Positions 25,506 to 35,515 of a DNA stretch of 64,000 bases are shown piece by piece. Position 1 is the first letter of the stretch; each line of letters begins with the position of its first letter. This stretch comes from Rhizobium sp. 18065 (GTDB lineage: Bacteria > Pseudomonadota > Alphaproteobacteria > Rhizobiales > Rhizobiaceae). The DNA is taken from positions 806,001-870,000 of the forward strand of contig NZ_CACSJP010000001.1 in the NCBI RefSeq assembly GCF_902706095.1, written 5' to 3'. The notes beneath the pieces were generated by a model. The model had not been told where the DNA came from, ran no database searches, and worked only from the letters and a program-made list of their open reading frames with translations. The translations under genes were made by a program, and so were the position numbers.

Positions 25506-26197
25506 CCATCACAATCGGACTTCCCTCCAAAGGGCGGATGAAGGAAGACTCGTCGGCCATCTTCGAACGCGCCGGCATGAAGATCGTCGCCGTCGGCAAT
25601 GACCGCTCCTATCGCGGCCGTGTCGAAGGTTTTGACGATGTCGAGATCGCCTATCTGTCGGCATCGGAAATTTCCCGCGAGATTGGCAATGGCACGGTCG
25701 ATTTCGGCGTCACTGGCGAAGATCTGATCCGCGAAGGGCTGGCGGAGGCCGACAGCCGCGTCGAGATCGCCGCCCGCCTCGGCTTCGGTCATGCCGACGT
25801 GATTGTCGCGGTGCCGGAAGTCTGGTTCGATGTCGATAGCATGGCCGACCTCGGCGATGTCGCTGCCGAATTCCGCGCCCGTCATGGCCGACGGCTGGCG
25901 ATCGCCACCAAATACTGGCGCCTGACCCAGCAGCATTTCTCCCGCCAGCACGGCATCCAGCTCTACCGCATCGTCGAAAGCTTGGGGGCCACCGAAGGCG
26001 CGCCCGCCGCCGGCCAGGCCGATATCATCGTCGACATCACCTCGACCGGCTCGACACTGAAGGCCAATCACCTGAAGATCCTGTCGGATGGGGTCATCTT
26101 GAAATCGGAAGCCTGCCTCGTGCGGGCGCGCAAGCCCGAACACGAGGGCAACCCGACCGTCGCAAGGATTGTCGAGGCCGTGCGCGGGGTGGTGTAA
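25502..26197 (+). CDS. hisG: ATP phosphoribosyltransferase catalytic subunit (short form)
   Basis: A 231-residue enzyme for the first step of histidine synthesis, joining ATP and PRPP. It begins [17 protein letters not shown]. The PRPP-binding loop is visible as [19 protein letters not shown] and the start of domain II as KVPEV-like ([10 protein letters not shown]). The C-terminal regulatory ACT-like domain of long HisG is absent, so HisZ is required, and it lies directly upstream. A terminator hairpin lies 250 bases downstream after the third repeat element. Confidence 0.94.
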   Translation: MTITIGLPSKGRMKEDSSAIFERAGMKIVAVGNDRSYRGRVEGFDDVEIAYLSASEISREIGNGTVDFGVTGEDLIREGLAEADSRVEIAARLGFGHADVIVAVPEVWFDVDSMADLGDVAAEFRARHGRRLAIATKYWRLTQQHFSRQHGIQLYRIVESLGATEGAPAAGQADIIVDITSTGSTLKANHLKILSDGVILKSEACLVRARKPEHEGNPTVARIVEAVRGVV

Positions 26198-26234
26198 GCC
26201 TGCCTTTCGGATGGCTGTTGTTCGGCTGATGTGG

Positions 26235-26412
26235 CACCCCCCTCTGTCCTGCCGTACATCTCCCCCACAAGGAGGGAGATCGGGTTGGGGCCGATGCCTT
26301 GCGTTCTCTCGCCGGGGCTCAGACCTTCTGTTTGCCAAATGGAAGCCGAAGCGCTGGCGTCTAGCCGATCTCCCCACTTGTGGGGGAGATGCCCAGCAGG
26401 GCAGAGGGAGGT
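26235..26412. repeat. RIME-like palindromic intergenic repeat, copy 3 (after hisG)
   Basis: The left arm (26235-26283) begins CACCCCCCTCTGTCCTGCCG and contains CATCTCCCCCACAAGGAGGG. The right arm (26365-26412) is the inverted copy, containing CCACTTGTGGGGGAGATGCC and AGCAGGGCAGAGGGAGGT. It has the same architecture as copy 1 with a shorter centre, and a few changes (AGGAGGG, GTACATC) that weaken the left palindrome. It sits between hisG and a bidirectional terminator. Confidence 0.82.
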
Positions 26413-26447
26413 ATCCCGACGGGACACAACGAAAAATCATTAAACGA

Positions 26448-26479
26448 AAAAGCCCGCCGGAGCGATCCGGCGGGCTTTT
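26448..26479. terminator. Bidirectional intrinsic terminator between hisG and doxX
   Basis: AAAAGCCCGCCGG-AGCGAT-CCGGCGGGCTTTT is a perfect 13-bp stem with a six-base loop and T-runs on both strands. It can stop hisSZG transcription on the plus strand and DoxX transcription on the minus strand. Confidence 0.92.
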
Positions 26480-26500
26480 CTGTAACCGACAAGGTCAGTC

Positions 26501-26947
26501 TCAGGCGGCGACGGCAACCGAACCGCGGCGCGCGTCGAGCGAATAGGCGCCGGCACCGATGATGGCGAGCAGGATGTAGCCGCCGGCCAGCGTGACGTTC
26601 TTCATCAGCATGATCTGGTTCAGCGTGTTGATCCAGCCAAGTGCGCCTTCCGGCCAGCCTTCGATGGCAACGGTGCCGCTGTGGAAGACGAGGCCAGTGA
26701 ACACGCAAAACAGGGCGAGTGCCCAGGCGGTCAGCTTGGTCTGGAAGCCGACGAGGACGAACAGGCCGGCGACCAGTTCGAACAGGCCGGCGGCATAGGC
26801 GAGCAGGGTGGCAGCCGGCAGGCCGGCGCCGGTGATCATGCCGGCAGTGCCGGCCGGATCGGTCAGCTTGCCGAAGCCGGACAGAATGAAGATGAACGAC
26901 AGAAGGATGCGGGCGACAAGAAGAAGGGCATTGTTGGTGCTGGACAT
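26501..26947 (-). CDS. DoxX-family membrane protein
   Basis: A 148-residue membrane protein with four hydrophobic segments. It begins with the family pattern LLLVARILLSFIFILSGFGKL and has AAGLFELVAGLFVLVGF, LALFCVFTGLVFH and YILLAIIGAGAYSL. DoxX-type proteins are small quinone- or redox-linked membrane subunits; many bacterial ones have no defined role. The ATG at 26947 has AAGGAG eight bases upstream; a longer frame to 27070 lacks a site. Its transcript ends in the hairpin at 26448-26479. Confidence 0.87.
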   Translation of the reverse strand: MSSTNNALLLVARILLSFIFILSGFGKLTDPAGTAGMITGAGLPAATLLAYAAGLFELVAGLFVLVGFQTKLTAWALALFCVFTGLVFHSGTVAIEGWPEGALGWINTLNQIMLMKNVTLAGGYILLAIIGAGAYSLDARRGSVAVAA

Positions 26948-27197
26948 GAGGAAACTCCTTTGGATGGATGGTGCTGAAACCCCAAGCCAGGTGGGCTTCA
27001 GAAAGCTGACCTCTAGATGCCTGTTTTTCTCGTCATGCGATAGGTTGACGACAATTGACTGATCGTTCACAAAAACGAAACGATGAGCTGCTGTGTCCGC
27101 CGTTAAAGCGCTATCCGCCTCCCGACCATATATCAGGTATGCGGCAGTTACCCTCCGGATGGCGGGCCCTGCTGATCAGGCCGGCAACCGATATGCT

Positions 27198-27644
27198 TCA
27201 GGCGCTGTTGGCCGCAGAAAGGCGGAAACGGGGAAAGATGAACAGGCCGACGATCGTGCCGCCGTCATTGCCGTCGAAGCCACCGGACTCGCCGATACAG
27301 AAGACCGGTTGACGCTGGGCGCTGCCGGACAGGATCGTGGTGGAATAGCAGAAGCGCGATGGCGCGGTTGCGGCCTGTTCGAACAGGCGCAGGATATGGC
27401 CACGGTCACTCTGGTCGTAGCAGCGCATCATGGTCAGAAGGCCACATTCTGCGCCCTCCAGCCCGTGCAACTGGGCGGCCTTTTCCCCGAGCTTCAGCAA
27501 CCCATTGGTCAGGTCACCCGTCCAGTCTTCGGACACACCAAAGCGGGACGCGTGCTCGCCCAGGGGGCTTTCACCCTCAAGCAGGTTTGGCGCGAAATTT
27601 GCGGCGAGATCAGCGTTTGCAATCTTAAACAAGGTAGTCCCCAA
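27198..27644 (-). CDS. Unrecognised 148-residue protein, possibly PAS-like
   Basis: I do not recognise a specific family. The protein begins MGTTLFKIANADLAANFAP. It has a middle with GLLTMMRCYDQSDRGHILRL and a C-terminal stretch of alternating strands (SRFCYSTTILSG, QPVFCIGESGGFDG, TIVGLFIFPRF), which looks like the sheet of a PAS-type sensor domain. Two cysteines lie in the strands. No output domain is attached. The ATG at 27644 is followed upstream by about 0.8 kb of apparently non-coding sequence. Codon use is less GC-biased than in the neighbours. Confidence 0.62.
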   Translation of the reverse strand: MGTTLFKIANADLAANFAPNLLEGESPLGEHASRFGVSEDWTGDLTNGLLKLGEKAAQLHGLEGAECGLLTMMRCYDQSDRGHILRLFEQAATAPSRFCYSTTILSGSAQRQPVFCIGESGGFDGNDGGTIVGLFIFPRFRLSAANSA

Positions 27645-28452
27645 GTCGAAAGCCGTATGGCCCTATAAGTCTCGGATCAAATGTCTGTTCCAGAGCCAAA
27701 CTTCCCCGTAAGGCCCTTCCGGCGATATGGCCGGACCCGGCAAGCATGATGTTTGCCGATCTTCATTCCCCAGCGTCCAGGTCGAAATGCAGTTCACCTC
27801 GACCCATTTCGCTCCATGCAACTCGCCCGAAGGTTACAATCCTGATCCCCACCTGCATCATTCCGATTTCACATACGAATGATCCGGTGACGCGCGCCGC
27901 ATGCTTGATTTCTTGCGATAACGCAAGAGTTGTAACTGAAACTGCGTCCGCTGAACCAAGGTGGACTTGTTTTTACCTGCCTCTTCCCCTGTCAGCCGCG
28001 ACTGATCCTCGCACGTCTCGTTTTGGGACAGGAGGAATAGGCTGGTGGATATCATGTTTCACAACATATGAAAACGCCTCATGTTCTCCCCAAAGCAGAA
28101 ATCGCTTCCCTTTATTGGTGGATCTTAAGGTATTAAATATTAGCGAAATAAAATATAATGGCCGCGGAAAATCGATGAAATAACTGTAGTTCGAAACCGA
28201 AAATGTAATCTTAGATTTAGTAAGCTATCTTTTATATTCGGATAAGCTTTGTCAATTCCAGCTCCGAAAAGTTGTGTGCTTATTTTGGGTTTGTTCACCG
28301 ATCGTGCAAAACACGAGACAGCGCACCCGCGGAATTAAAGGGGAAACGGTTAACGGATCAAGGTCTGATCCGGCAAGATCCCTTTTTGGTTTTCCAAACG
28401 AGGTGGAATCGTCATCCCGGGGAATGTCGCAGTTATGCGACGCTGTGTAACG
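27645..28452. other. Long stretch without a convincing gene; several hairpins, AT-rich core
   Basis: No reading frame here has both a plausible start and ordinary codon use. The stretch 28080-28260 is markedly AT-rich (for example TTAAATATTAGCGAAATAAA). Inverted repeats seen are CTTGCG-ATAA-CGCAAG (27912-27927), GGATCA-AGGTC-TGATCC (28355-28371), followed a little later by CCCTTTTT, and GTCGCA-GTTA-TGCGAC (28426-28441). The region could hold the promoter of the 148-residue protein gene (minus strand) and possibly a small RNA ending near 28390. It could also be the remains of an inserted segment. None of these is shown by the sequence alone. Confidence 0.45.
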
Positions 28453-28480
28453 AAAAAGGGCGATCCGAAGACCGCCCTTT
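28453..28480 (-). terminator. Intrinsic terminator of groESL
   Basis: On the minus strand an 8-bp stem (AAAGGGCG / CGCCCTTT as read on the plus strand) with a ten-base loop is followed by five T residues. It lies about 45 bases after the groEL stop. Confidence 0.85.
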
Positions 28481-28524
28481 CCGTATTCTGAACCGGTTGG
28501 CCCAGATGTAAAGACCCGAAGGTC

Positions 28525-30183
<1,659 letters not shown>

Positions 30184-30229
30184 TCAGCCCATTGGTGAAT
30201 TGTCTAGAAGGGAAGGGTGAAACGGCTGA

Positions 30230-30526
30230 TCAGCCGATAACGCCCATGATGTCGGCTTCCTTCATGATCAGAAGGTCTACGCCGTCGAGCTTGACTTCGG
30301 TGCCCGACCACTTGCCGAACAGAACGCGGTCACCAACCTTAACGTCGAGCGCGACCAGGTTGCCCTTGTCGTCGCGAACGCCGGAGCCGATAGCGATGAT
30401 TTCGCCTTCAGCCGGCTTTTCCTTGGCAGTGTCAGGAATGATGATGCCGCCCTTGGTCTTTTCTTCAGATTCAACGCGCTTGACTACAACGCGGTCGTGA
30501 AGCGGACGGAAAGTTGTGCTTGCCAT
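30230..30526 (-). CDS. groES: Co-chaperonin GroES (10 kDa)
   Basis: A 98-residue lid of the GroEL cavity. The mobile loop ([20 protein letters not shown]) and the closing [14 protein letters not shown] are characteristic. It is the first gene of the operon and is preceded by GAGGGATT as ribosome site. Upstream lie a CIRCE operator and a strong promoter, so expression should be repressed by HrcA and raised by heat. Confidence 0.97.
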   Translation of the reverse strand: MASTTFRPLHDRVVVKRVESEEKTKGGIIIPDTAKEKPAEGEIIAIGSGVRDDKGNLVALDVKVGDRVLFGKWSGTEVKLDGVDLLIMKEADIMGVIG

Positions 30527-30586
30527 TGTCTAATCCCTCGATCAAATGACATTCGCGGATCGCAGAACGGATCCGCATCGATACTG

Positions 30587-30613
30587 TTAGCACTCGCTCT
30601 TGGTGAGTGCCAG
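30587..30613 (-). promoter_or_regulatory. CIRCE operator for HrcA
   Basis: TTAGCACTC - nine bases - GAGTGCCAG. The left arm is the exact CIRCE consensus; the right arm differs from GAGTGCTAA at two positions. It lies in the groES leader, about 60 bases before the start codon, where HrcA binding blocks transcription. Confidence 0.93.
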
Positions 30614-30621
30614 CGAGGTTG

Positions 30622-30650
30622 AGATAAGGAGAGGCCCCTGTTGAGTCAAG
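30622..30650 (-). promoter_or_regulatory. groESL promoter
   Basis: Read on the minus strand: CTTGACT, a 16-base spacer, then TTATCT. This fits a vegetative -35/-10 pair. The flanking CTTGAC and CCTTATCT also fit the alphaproteobacterial RpoH pattern, so both sigma factors may use it. The predicted start falls at the edge of the CIRCE element, as expected for HrcA control. Confidence 0.7.
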
Positions 30651-30921
30651 CACGGGGCTGAAAAATATCGTCGCGACGGGCATGCTTTCGCTCGACTATC
30701 CTGCACGCAAATGCGGCGCCAGTGCGAACAGTGATCTGTTCGGATCAGCGTGAACTATCCAGCGTGAAACCTCGACGGCTGACTTGGCCTAAGTCTTGTA
30801 ACAAAAGCATCAATGGCCTGGTGTATAGAAACATGCGATCTGGTGGCCGGCCAAACACTGCAGACATCCGGGTTGCGGGCGACGTCGGATATTCGGATAT
30901 AAAGACAAAAGACAGCAGGAC

Positions 30922-32250
30922 ATGACCAGCGACCTCTCCGAAAATCCTGGTCCTCCGAGCTTTGCCGAGCTGACCACAGCCTTTGCCCGCATCGGCGTCC
31001 TCAGCTTTGGCGGTCCTGCCGCCCAGATTGCGCTGATGCACCGCATCTGTGTCGACGAGAAGCGCTGGATCGACGAGGACCGATATCTGCATGCCCTGAA
31101 CTACTGCATGCTGCTGCCCGGACCGGAAGCCCAGCAGCTTGCCACCTATATCGGCTGGCTGCTGCATGGCGTGCGCGGCGGTATCGTTGCCGGCCTGCTC
31201 TTCGTCCTGCCGGGGCTGGCCGTCATCATGGGGCTCTCGACGCTCTATGCGCTCTATCAGGATGTCGACCTTGTCGCCGGCCTGTTTTTCGGGCTGAAGG
31301 CGGCAGTGCTCGCCGTCGTCATCGAAGCGGTGATCCGCATCGGCAAGCGGGCGCTGAAAACCAAGTTCCACCGGATCCTCGCAGCACTCGCCTTTCTGGC
31401 GCTGTTTGCCCTGTCTCTGCCGTTTCCGCTGGTCATTTTGCTGGCGGCGGTGGCGGGCCTGGTCCGCGCCCGTATCACGCCGGCAGAAGAGGTTCCGGCA
31501 CCGGTGGATATCGCCGCCCGCCCGCCGGCGGTACGACAACTGCTGACGCTGCTGTTCTGGATCGCCGTCTGGCTGGCGCCCCTGCCGATCCTCTGGTTGC
31601 TGGCCGCGGATACGGCCCTTCCAGAGCTCTATGCCTTCTTTTCGAAGATGGCACTTGTCACCTTTGGCGGCGCCTATGCCGTGCTTGCCTATGTCGCCCA
31701 GGTGGCGGTCGAGCAGTATCAGTGGCTCAAACCCGGCGAAATGCTTGATGGTCTGGCCCTGGCCGAAACCACACCCGGGCCGCTGGTCCTGGTGCTTTCC
31801 TATGTCGGTTTCCTCGCCGGTTTCCGCCATGGCGGCGGGCTCGATCCGCTGCTGGCCGGCCTCCTCGGAGCCTTGCTGACCGCCTGGGCCACTTTCATTC
31901 CAAGCTTCATCTGGATCTTCGCCGGCGCGCCCTATATCGAGCGCCTGCGCGGCAATCGCCTGATGAATGCTGCCCTCTCGGCGATCACGGCTGCCGTCGT
32001 CGGCGTCATCCTCAATCTCGCCGTCTGGTTTGCCCTGCATGTCTTCTTCACCCGCATCGGCTCTTTCGACCTGCCACTGGTCCCGCATCTCGGCCTGTCG
32101 CTGCCCGTGCCGGACTGGACCTCGCTCGATCTTGCGGCTCTGGCCGTCGCCGTCATCGCGGCCGTGATGATCTTCCGCTTCCACCTGGGCATCGGGCGAA
32201 CGCTGGTCGTTGCGGCGCTGCTCGGGCTGGCGCTGCGCATGCTCGCCTGA
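30922..32250 (+). CDS. chrA: Chromate efflux transporter ChrA (long form)
   Basis: A 442-residue membrane protein made of two homologous halves, each with about five to six hydrophobic segments. Signatures are present in both: GVLSFGGPAAQIALMH (~residue 30) and LVTFGGAYAVLAYVAQ (~residue 245), each followed by a PGP motif (MLLPGPEAQQLAT; TTPGPLVLVLSYVGF). ChrA proteins export chromate, giving resistance. A GCAGGAC site precedes the ATG. The ~270 bases between the groES promoter and this start contain a short direct repeat (CGGATATTCGGATAT) but no gene. It is followed by a HAD gene in the same direction. Confidence 0.9.
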   Translation: MTSDLSENPGPPSFAELTTAFARIGVLSFGGPAAQIALMHRICVDEKRWIDEDRYLHALNYCMLLPGPEAQQLATYIGWLLHGVRGGIVAGLLFVLPGLAVIMGLSTLYALYQDVDLVAGLFFGLKAAVLAVVIEAVIRIGKRALKTKFHRILAALAFLALFALSLPFPLVILLAAVAGLVRARITPAEEVPAPVDIAARPPAVRQLLTLLFWIAVWLAPLPILWLLAADTALPELYAFFSKMALVTFGGAYAVLAYVAQVAVEQYQWLKPGEMLDGLALAETTPGPLVLVLSYVGFLAGFRHGGGLDPLLAGLLGALLTAWATFIPSFIWIFAGAPYIERLRGNRLMNAALSAITAAVVGVILNLAVWFALHVFFTRIGSFDLPLVPHLGLSLPVPDWTSLDLAALAVAVIAAVMIFRFHLGIGRTLVVAALLGLALRMLA

Positions 32251-32355
32251 GCCACGGCTGACGCAGTCATTTTCGCAAGGAAACCGGCAAGGCTCTTGCC
32301 TTGCCGCCTTTCCTTTGCCATGTCAGCCCACACGATCTTGAAGTCAGGAATGAAC

Positions 32356-33207
32356 ATGGCACTCGGCATTTCCACCCTAGGCGACGTCACCGCGAACTAT
32401 GATGTCATTCTCTGCGATGTCTGGGGCGTGCTGCACAATGGCATCGATGCCTTCCCGGCCGCCTCTGAGGCGCTGACGGCGGCCCGCAAGGCGGGCGTTA
32501 CCGTGGTGTTGATCACCAATTCGCCGCGCCCGGCGCCGGGGGTCATCACGCAGTTGCGCGCCATCGGTGTCGCCGATGAAGCCTATGACCGGATCATCAC
32601 GTCGGGCGATGTCACCCGCACACTGATTGCGGCCGGCCCGAAGAAGGTCTTCCTGCTCGGCCCCGAGCGCGACATGCCGCTGCTCGAAGGGCTGGATGTC
32701 GAAGCCGTGCCCGCCGATCAGGCCGATTGCATCGTCTGCACAGGTTTCTTCGACGACGAGACCGAGGTGCCGGAAGACTACACTGCAATGCTCACCGAAT
32801 TTGTCGCCCGCAAGGTTCCGCTGATCTGCGCCAATCCCGATCTGGTCGTCGAGCGCGGCCACCGGCTGATCCCCTGCGCCGGAGCCGTGGCCGCCTATTA
32901 CAACACGCTGGGCGGCGAGACGCGCATTGCCGGCAAGCCGCATGCGCCGATCTATGCGGCAACCCTTGCTGCGGCCGGTCAGGCGCGCGGCAGTGCGATC
33001 GACACGGCCCGGGTCCTGGCGATCGGCGACGGCATGCCGACCGATGTGCGCGGCGCCATCGATGCCGGCCTCGACCTTCTCTACATCTCCGGCGGCATCC
33101 ATGCGGCGGAGTATTCGCCAACCGGCACGACGGACGAACCTGCGCTGCACGACTTCCTCGAGCGTGAAAACGCCGCGCCGAAATTCTGGATGCAGCGTCT
33201 GGCATAA
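32356..33207 (+). CDS. TIGR01459-type HAD hydrolase
   Basis: A 283-residue HAD-IIA phosphatase of the NagD/PGP-like group found in alphaproteobacteria. Motif I is CDVWGVLHNG with tryptophan in the usual DxD spacer, motif II TNSPRPAPG, the cap lies at ~residues 80-200, and motif IV is IGDGMPTDVRGAIDAGLD. The first catalytic aspartate is present, but the second acid position of motif I (DxD) is tryptophan-glycine-valine, which is typical of this subfamily. The start at 32356 is chosen for the AGGAA five bases upstream. The gene precedes ribF by 12 bases, so flavin-pathway phosphatase activity is conceivable, but unproven. Confidence 0.86.
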   Translation: MALGISTLGDVTANYDVILCDVWGVLHNGIDAFPAASEALTAARKAGVTVVLITNSPRPAPGVITQLRAIGVADEAYDRIITSGDVTRTLIAAGPKKVFLLGPERDMPLLEGLDVEAVPADQADCIVCTGFFDDETEVPEDYTAMLTEFVARKVPLICANPDLVVERGHRLIPCAGAVAAYYNTLGGETRIAGKPHAPIYAATLAAAGQARGSAIDTARVLAIGDGMPTDVRGAIDAGLDLLYISGGIHAAEYSPTGTTDEPALHDFLERENAAPKFWMQRLA

Positions 33208-33219
33208 GGCTGACAGGTC

Positions 33220-34200
33220 ATGACCGTGTTCCACCGCAACGAGAAGAAAGACGCGCTGCCCTCGGCCCTTCGGGGCGGAGTCATCGCGATCGGCAATTTC
33301 GACGGCGTGCATCGCGGTCACCAGGCGGTGCTCAGCCGCGCACTGGAACGTGCTGAAGCGCTTGGCGTGCCGGCTCTTGTCCTGACATTCGAGCCGCATC
33401 CGCGTTCGGTCTTCAATCCACAAAAGCCGGTCTTTCGCCTGACGCCGCCGCCTCTGCGCGCCCGCATTCTCGAGGCCATGGGTTTCCAGTCGGTCATCGA
33501 ATATCCGTTCGATGTCGACTTCTCCCAGCGCTCGGCCGAGGATTTCGTCCGCTCGATCCTGGTCGAATGGCTGGGCGCCCGCGAAGTCGTCACCGGCTTT
33601 GACTTCCATTTCGGCAAGGGCCGCGAGGGTGGGCCGGCCTTCCTGATGGAAGCCGGCACCCGTCATGGCTTTGGCGTCACACTCATCGATGCGTTCCGTG
33701 ATGAGGGTGCCGACGTGGTCTCGTCCAGCCGAATCCGTAGCCTGCTCGCCGACGGCAATGTGTCCGAGGCTGCGGGCCTGCTCGGCTATCGTTTTACCGT
33801 CGAGGCCGAAGTGGTCAAGGGCAACCAGCTTGGCCGCACGCTCGGCTTTCCGACCGCCAACATGAAGCTGCCGCTGGAAGCGACGCTACGCGCCGGGATC
33901 TACGCCGTGCGCTTTCGCCGGCCCGATGGCGTGATCCGCGATGGCGTCGCAAGTTTCGGTTATCGCCCGACCGTCACCGACAACGGCGCCGCCTGGCTGG
34001 AAACCTTCGTCTTCGACTTTTCCGGCGATCTCTACGGCGAGACCTGTTCGGTCTCCTTCTTCGGCCACCTGCGCGACGAGTGGAAGTTCGACGGCCTCGA
34101 TCCGCTGGTCGCCCAGATCAAAAAGGACGAGCAGGAGGCAAGAACACTGCTCGCCGGCGTAAGGCCGATCGGCGAACTGGATGCGAAGATCGCGTTTTGA
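33220..34200 (+). CDS. ribF: Bifunctional riboflavin kinase/FAD synthetase
   Basis: A 326-residue enzyme converting riboflavin to FMN and then FAD. The N-terminal nucleotidyltransferase domain shows IGNFDGVHRGHQAVL (~residue 22) and SSSRIRSLLADG. The C-terminal flavokinase domain shows GNQLGRTLGFPTANM (~residue 200) and YGETCSVSFFGHLRDEWKF. The length is normal. It is the last gene of a plus-strand run and converges with the RES toxin gene four bases away. Confidence 0.95.
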   Translation: MTVFHRNEKKDALPSALRGGVIAIGNFDGVHRGHQAVLSRALERAEALGVPALVLTFEPHPRSVFNPQKPVFRLTPPPLRARILEAMGFQSVIEYPFDVDFSQRSAEDFVRSILVEWLGAREVVTGFDFHFGKGREGGPAFLMEAGTRHGFGVTLIDAFRDEGADVVSSSRIRSLLADGNVSEAAGLLGYRFTVEAEVVKGNQLGRTLGFPTANMKLPLEATLRAGIYAVRFRRPDGVIRDGVASFGYRPTVTDNGAAWLETFVFDFSGDLYGETCSVSFFGHLRDEWKFDGLDPLVAQIKKDEQEARTLLAGVRPIGELDAKIAF

Positions 34201-34203
34201 CGG

Positions 34204-34794
34204 TCAGCGAAGCAGGCGGCTGTCGAACGGATAGTCGTAAGTTCTAGCGATCTTTATCTGTGCCGCATCCGGGTGAAGCGGATTGATCAGATAGTTCCTG
34301 GCCGTTGGCATGACGGCCGATGGAACGCGGAGAACCGGAAATTCGCAGGCTTGCAGCAGGGATGAGCCGATCGCCTGGGACACGTCGAGATCGTCGACCG
34401 CATTGAGCAGGAACTGGACGAATATCTGCCTGTCGCTCATTTTCTTCACGACGGACCCAAGCCTTTTCCTGGTCCTCTCAATGCGCTCTGCAAGCGCGTT
34501 GTCGGTTGTTGCGAAAGTCCCATCGCTTTCTGAGGCAAACAAGGCATCCGTGGCCTTGCTGAAAACGTCGGCGTCGCCAAGGATGACCAGGTTGTCGGGG
34601 CAGGTGATGCGGAGCAGCTGGAAGCTGGGCGGTATTTTGGATTTGTCCATATGCACCAGCGTTTCCAGCAGTGCCGTGGATGGATGGTCGCAGCAGTAGA
34701 CGACCGGAATGCCCCTGTAGTGCCAGCGACCCGAGACAACCAGGCCGCCACGGCCTGACAGATCTGTAAATTTCGAGATCCGCCACAGGTCCAT
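34204..34794 (-). CDS. RES-domain toxin
   Basis: A 196-residue protein with the RES signature arginine-glutamate-serine layout: MDLWRISKF, SGRWHYRGIPVVYCCDHPST and ALLETLVHMD. Several RES toxins degrade NAD+. The usual GGRWN block is SGRWH here, keeping the key arginine and tyrosine (VVY) positions. The Xre-type antitoxin gene ends two bases upstream, a standard two-gene module. The start at 34794 is the ATG that begins the domain; a long upstream open frame covers the antitoxin gene. No sign of recent transfer was noted. Confidence 0.87.
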   Translation of the reverse strand: MDLWRISKFTDLSGRGGLVVSGRWHYRGIPVVYCCDHPSTALLETLVHMDKSKIPPSFQLLRITCPDNLVILGDADVFSKATDALFASESDGTFATTDNALAERIERTRKRLGSVVKKMSDRQIFVQFLLNAVDDLDVSQAIGSSLLQACEFPVLRVPSAVMPTARNYLINPLHPDAAQIKIARTYDYPFDSRLLR

Positions 34795-34796
34795 GG

Positions 34797-35207
34797 CTAG
34801 AAAATGCCGTGCTCGATCCGCAAAAGCTCGTCTTCCACGAGCCGCGCGCCGGTTTCCGATTGAAGAAGACTGATCGGCACGACCCCGTTCAGGGCCAGAC
34901 TGGGTTCCCGCAGCCAGCCGTCCGCGCGCTGCCATTCGTCGAACACCCGCTCGGCGATTTCGCAGATACGCAGAACTCGAAGCACGCTGTCACTCTCGCT
35001 GACGGTCAAGGGTTCCTTTCTGGCCACGCGCCGGGCGAGCGTACGCCTGGGTGCAACGATGCGGTAAATCTCGTCCATCGAAAAACCGTAGTGCTTGAGC
35101 TTCTCGATCGCCTTGGCATCAAACCGGTGGGCGAAGGCTGGCGATGCCTGTTCAAGCAGGCTCACGATGTCGTGCGGTTGCTCGGTACTTTGTCTCGCTG
35201 TCGTCAT
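34797..35207 (-). CDS. Xre/MbcA/ParS-family antitoxin
   Basis: A 136-residue antitoxin. The N-terminal half is a helix-turn-helix segment (KAIEKLKHYGFSMDEIYRIV, APRRTLARR). The C-terminal DUF2384-type toxin-binding part reads WLREPSLALNGVVPISLLQ...ETGARLVEDELLRIEHG. The start is the ATG at 35207 after AAGGAA; an upstream TTG is possible. It is directly followed by the RES toxin. The promoter region has a direct repeat of CAATTGCC (35223-35230 and 35262-35269) that might serve as operator. Confidence 0.85.
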   Translation of the reverse strand: MTTARQSTEQPHDIVSLLEQASPAFAHRFDAKAIEKLKHYGFSMDEIYRIVAPRRTLARRVARKEPLTVSESDSVLRVLRICEIAERVFDEWQRADGWLREPSLALNGVVPISLLQSETGARLVEDELLRIEHGIF

Positions 35208-35515
35208 TGCCCGTTTCCTTGCCAATTGCCCTTAAATCATATGCGCAAATGGCAGGGCATTCAATTGCCGCTGCAGGGACTGCCGATAAACAGCACGTCT
35301 ACCCCCTTTCAATTTGCCGCAAAAACACATAGACAAACGCCCGATGACCAGGGCACGGACGCTGATATCCCTCCGAATTATAGGCCCGGCCTTCCGCGCG
35401 CTTTGAGCTGCCGGAGGGTCCGGGTTTTCAGCGCTTGCACAGCGCTTCTCCGTCTCAAACGACTGTTCCCGATTTTTCAGCGCAGCCCTCCCGGCGCGCA
35501 TTCAATGGCTAGATC
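35208..35515. other. Divergent gap between the Xre/RES module and ileS; no gene seen
   Basis: About 300 bases hold the promoters of the antitoxin (minus) and ileS (plus). Visible are CAATTGCC direct repeats near the antitoxin start and CAGCGCTT repeats at 35429-35436 and 35440-35447 near ileS. An 89-codon minus-strand frame is present but its composition does not look coding. No T-box or other riboswitch was recognised. Confidence 0.5.

Noticed and set aside
27746..28183. 145-codon plus-strand frame in the gap before groEL
   Set aside because: Unusual composition, no ribosome site, and it runs through the AT-rich core and hairpins.
30745..32184. 479-codon minus-strand open frame opposite chrA
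   Set aside because: Charged, motif-free antisense translation; chrA signatures are on the plus strand.
35232..35501. 89-codon minus-strand frame upstream of the antitoxin gene
   Set aside because: No ribosome site, no motif, and it lies in the shared promoter region.
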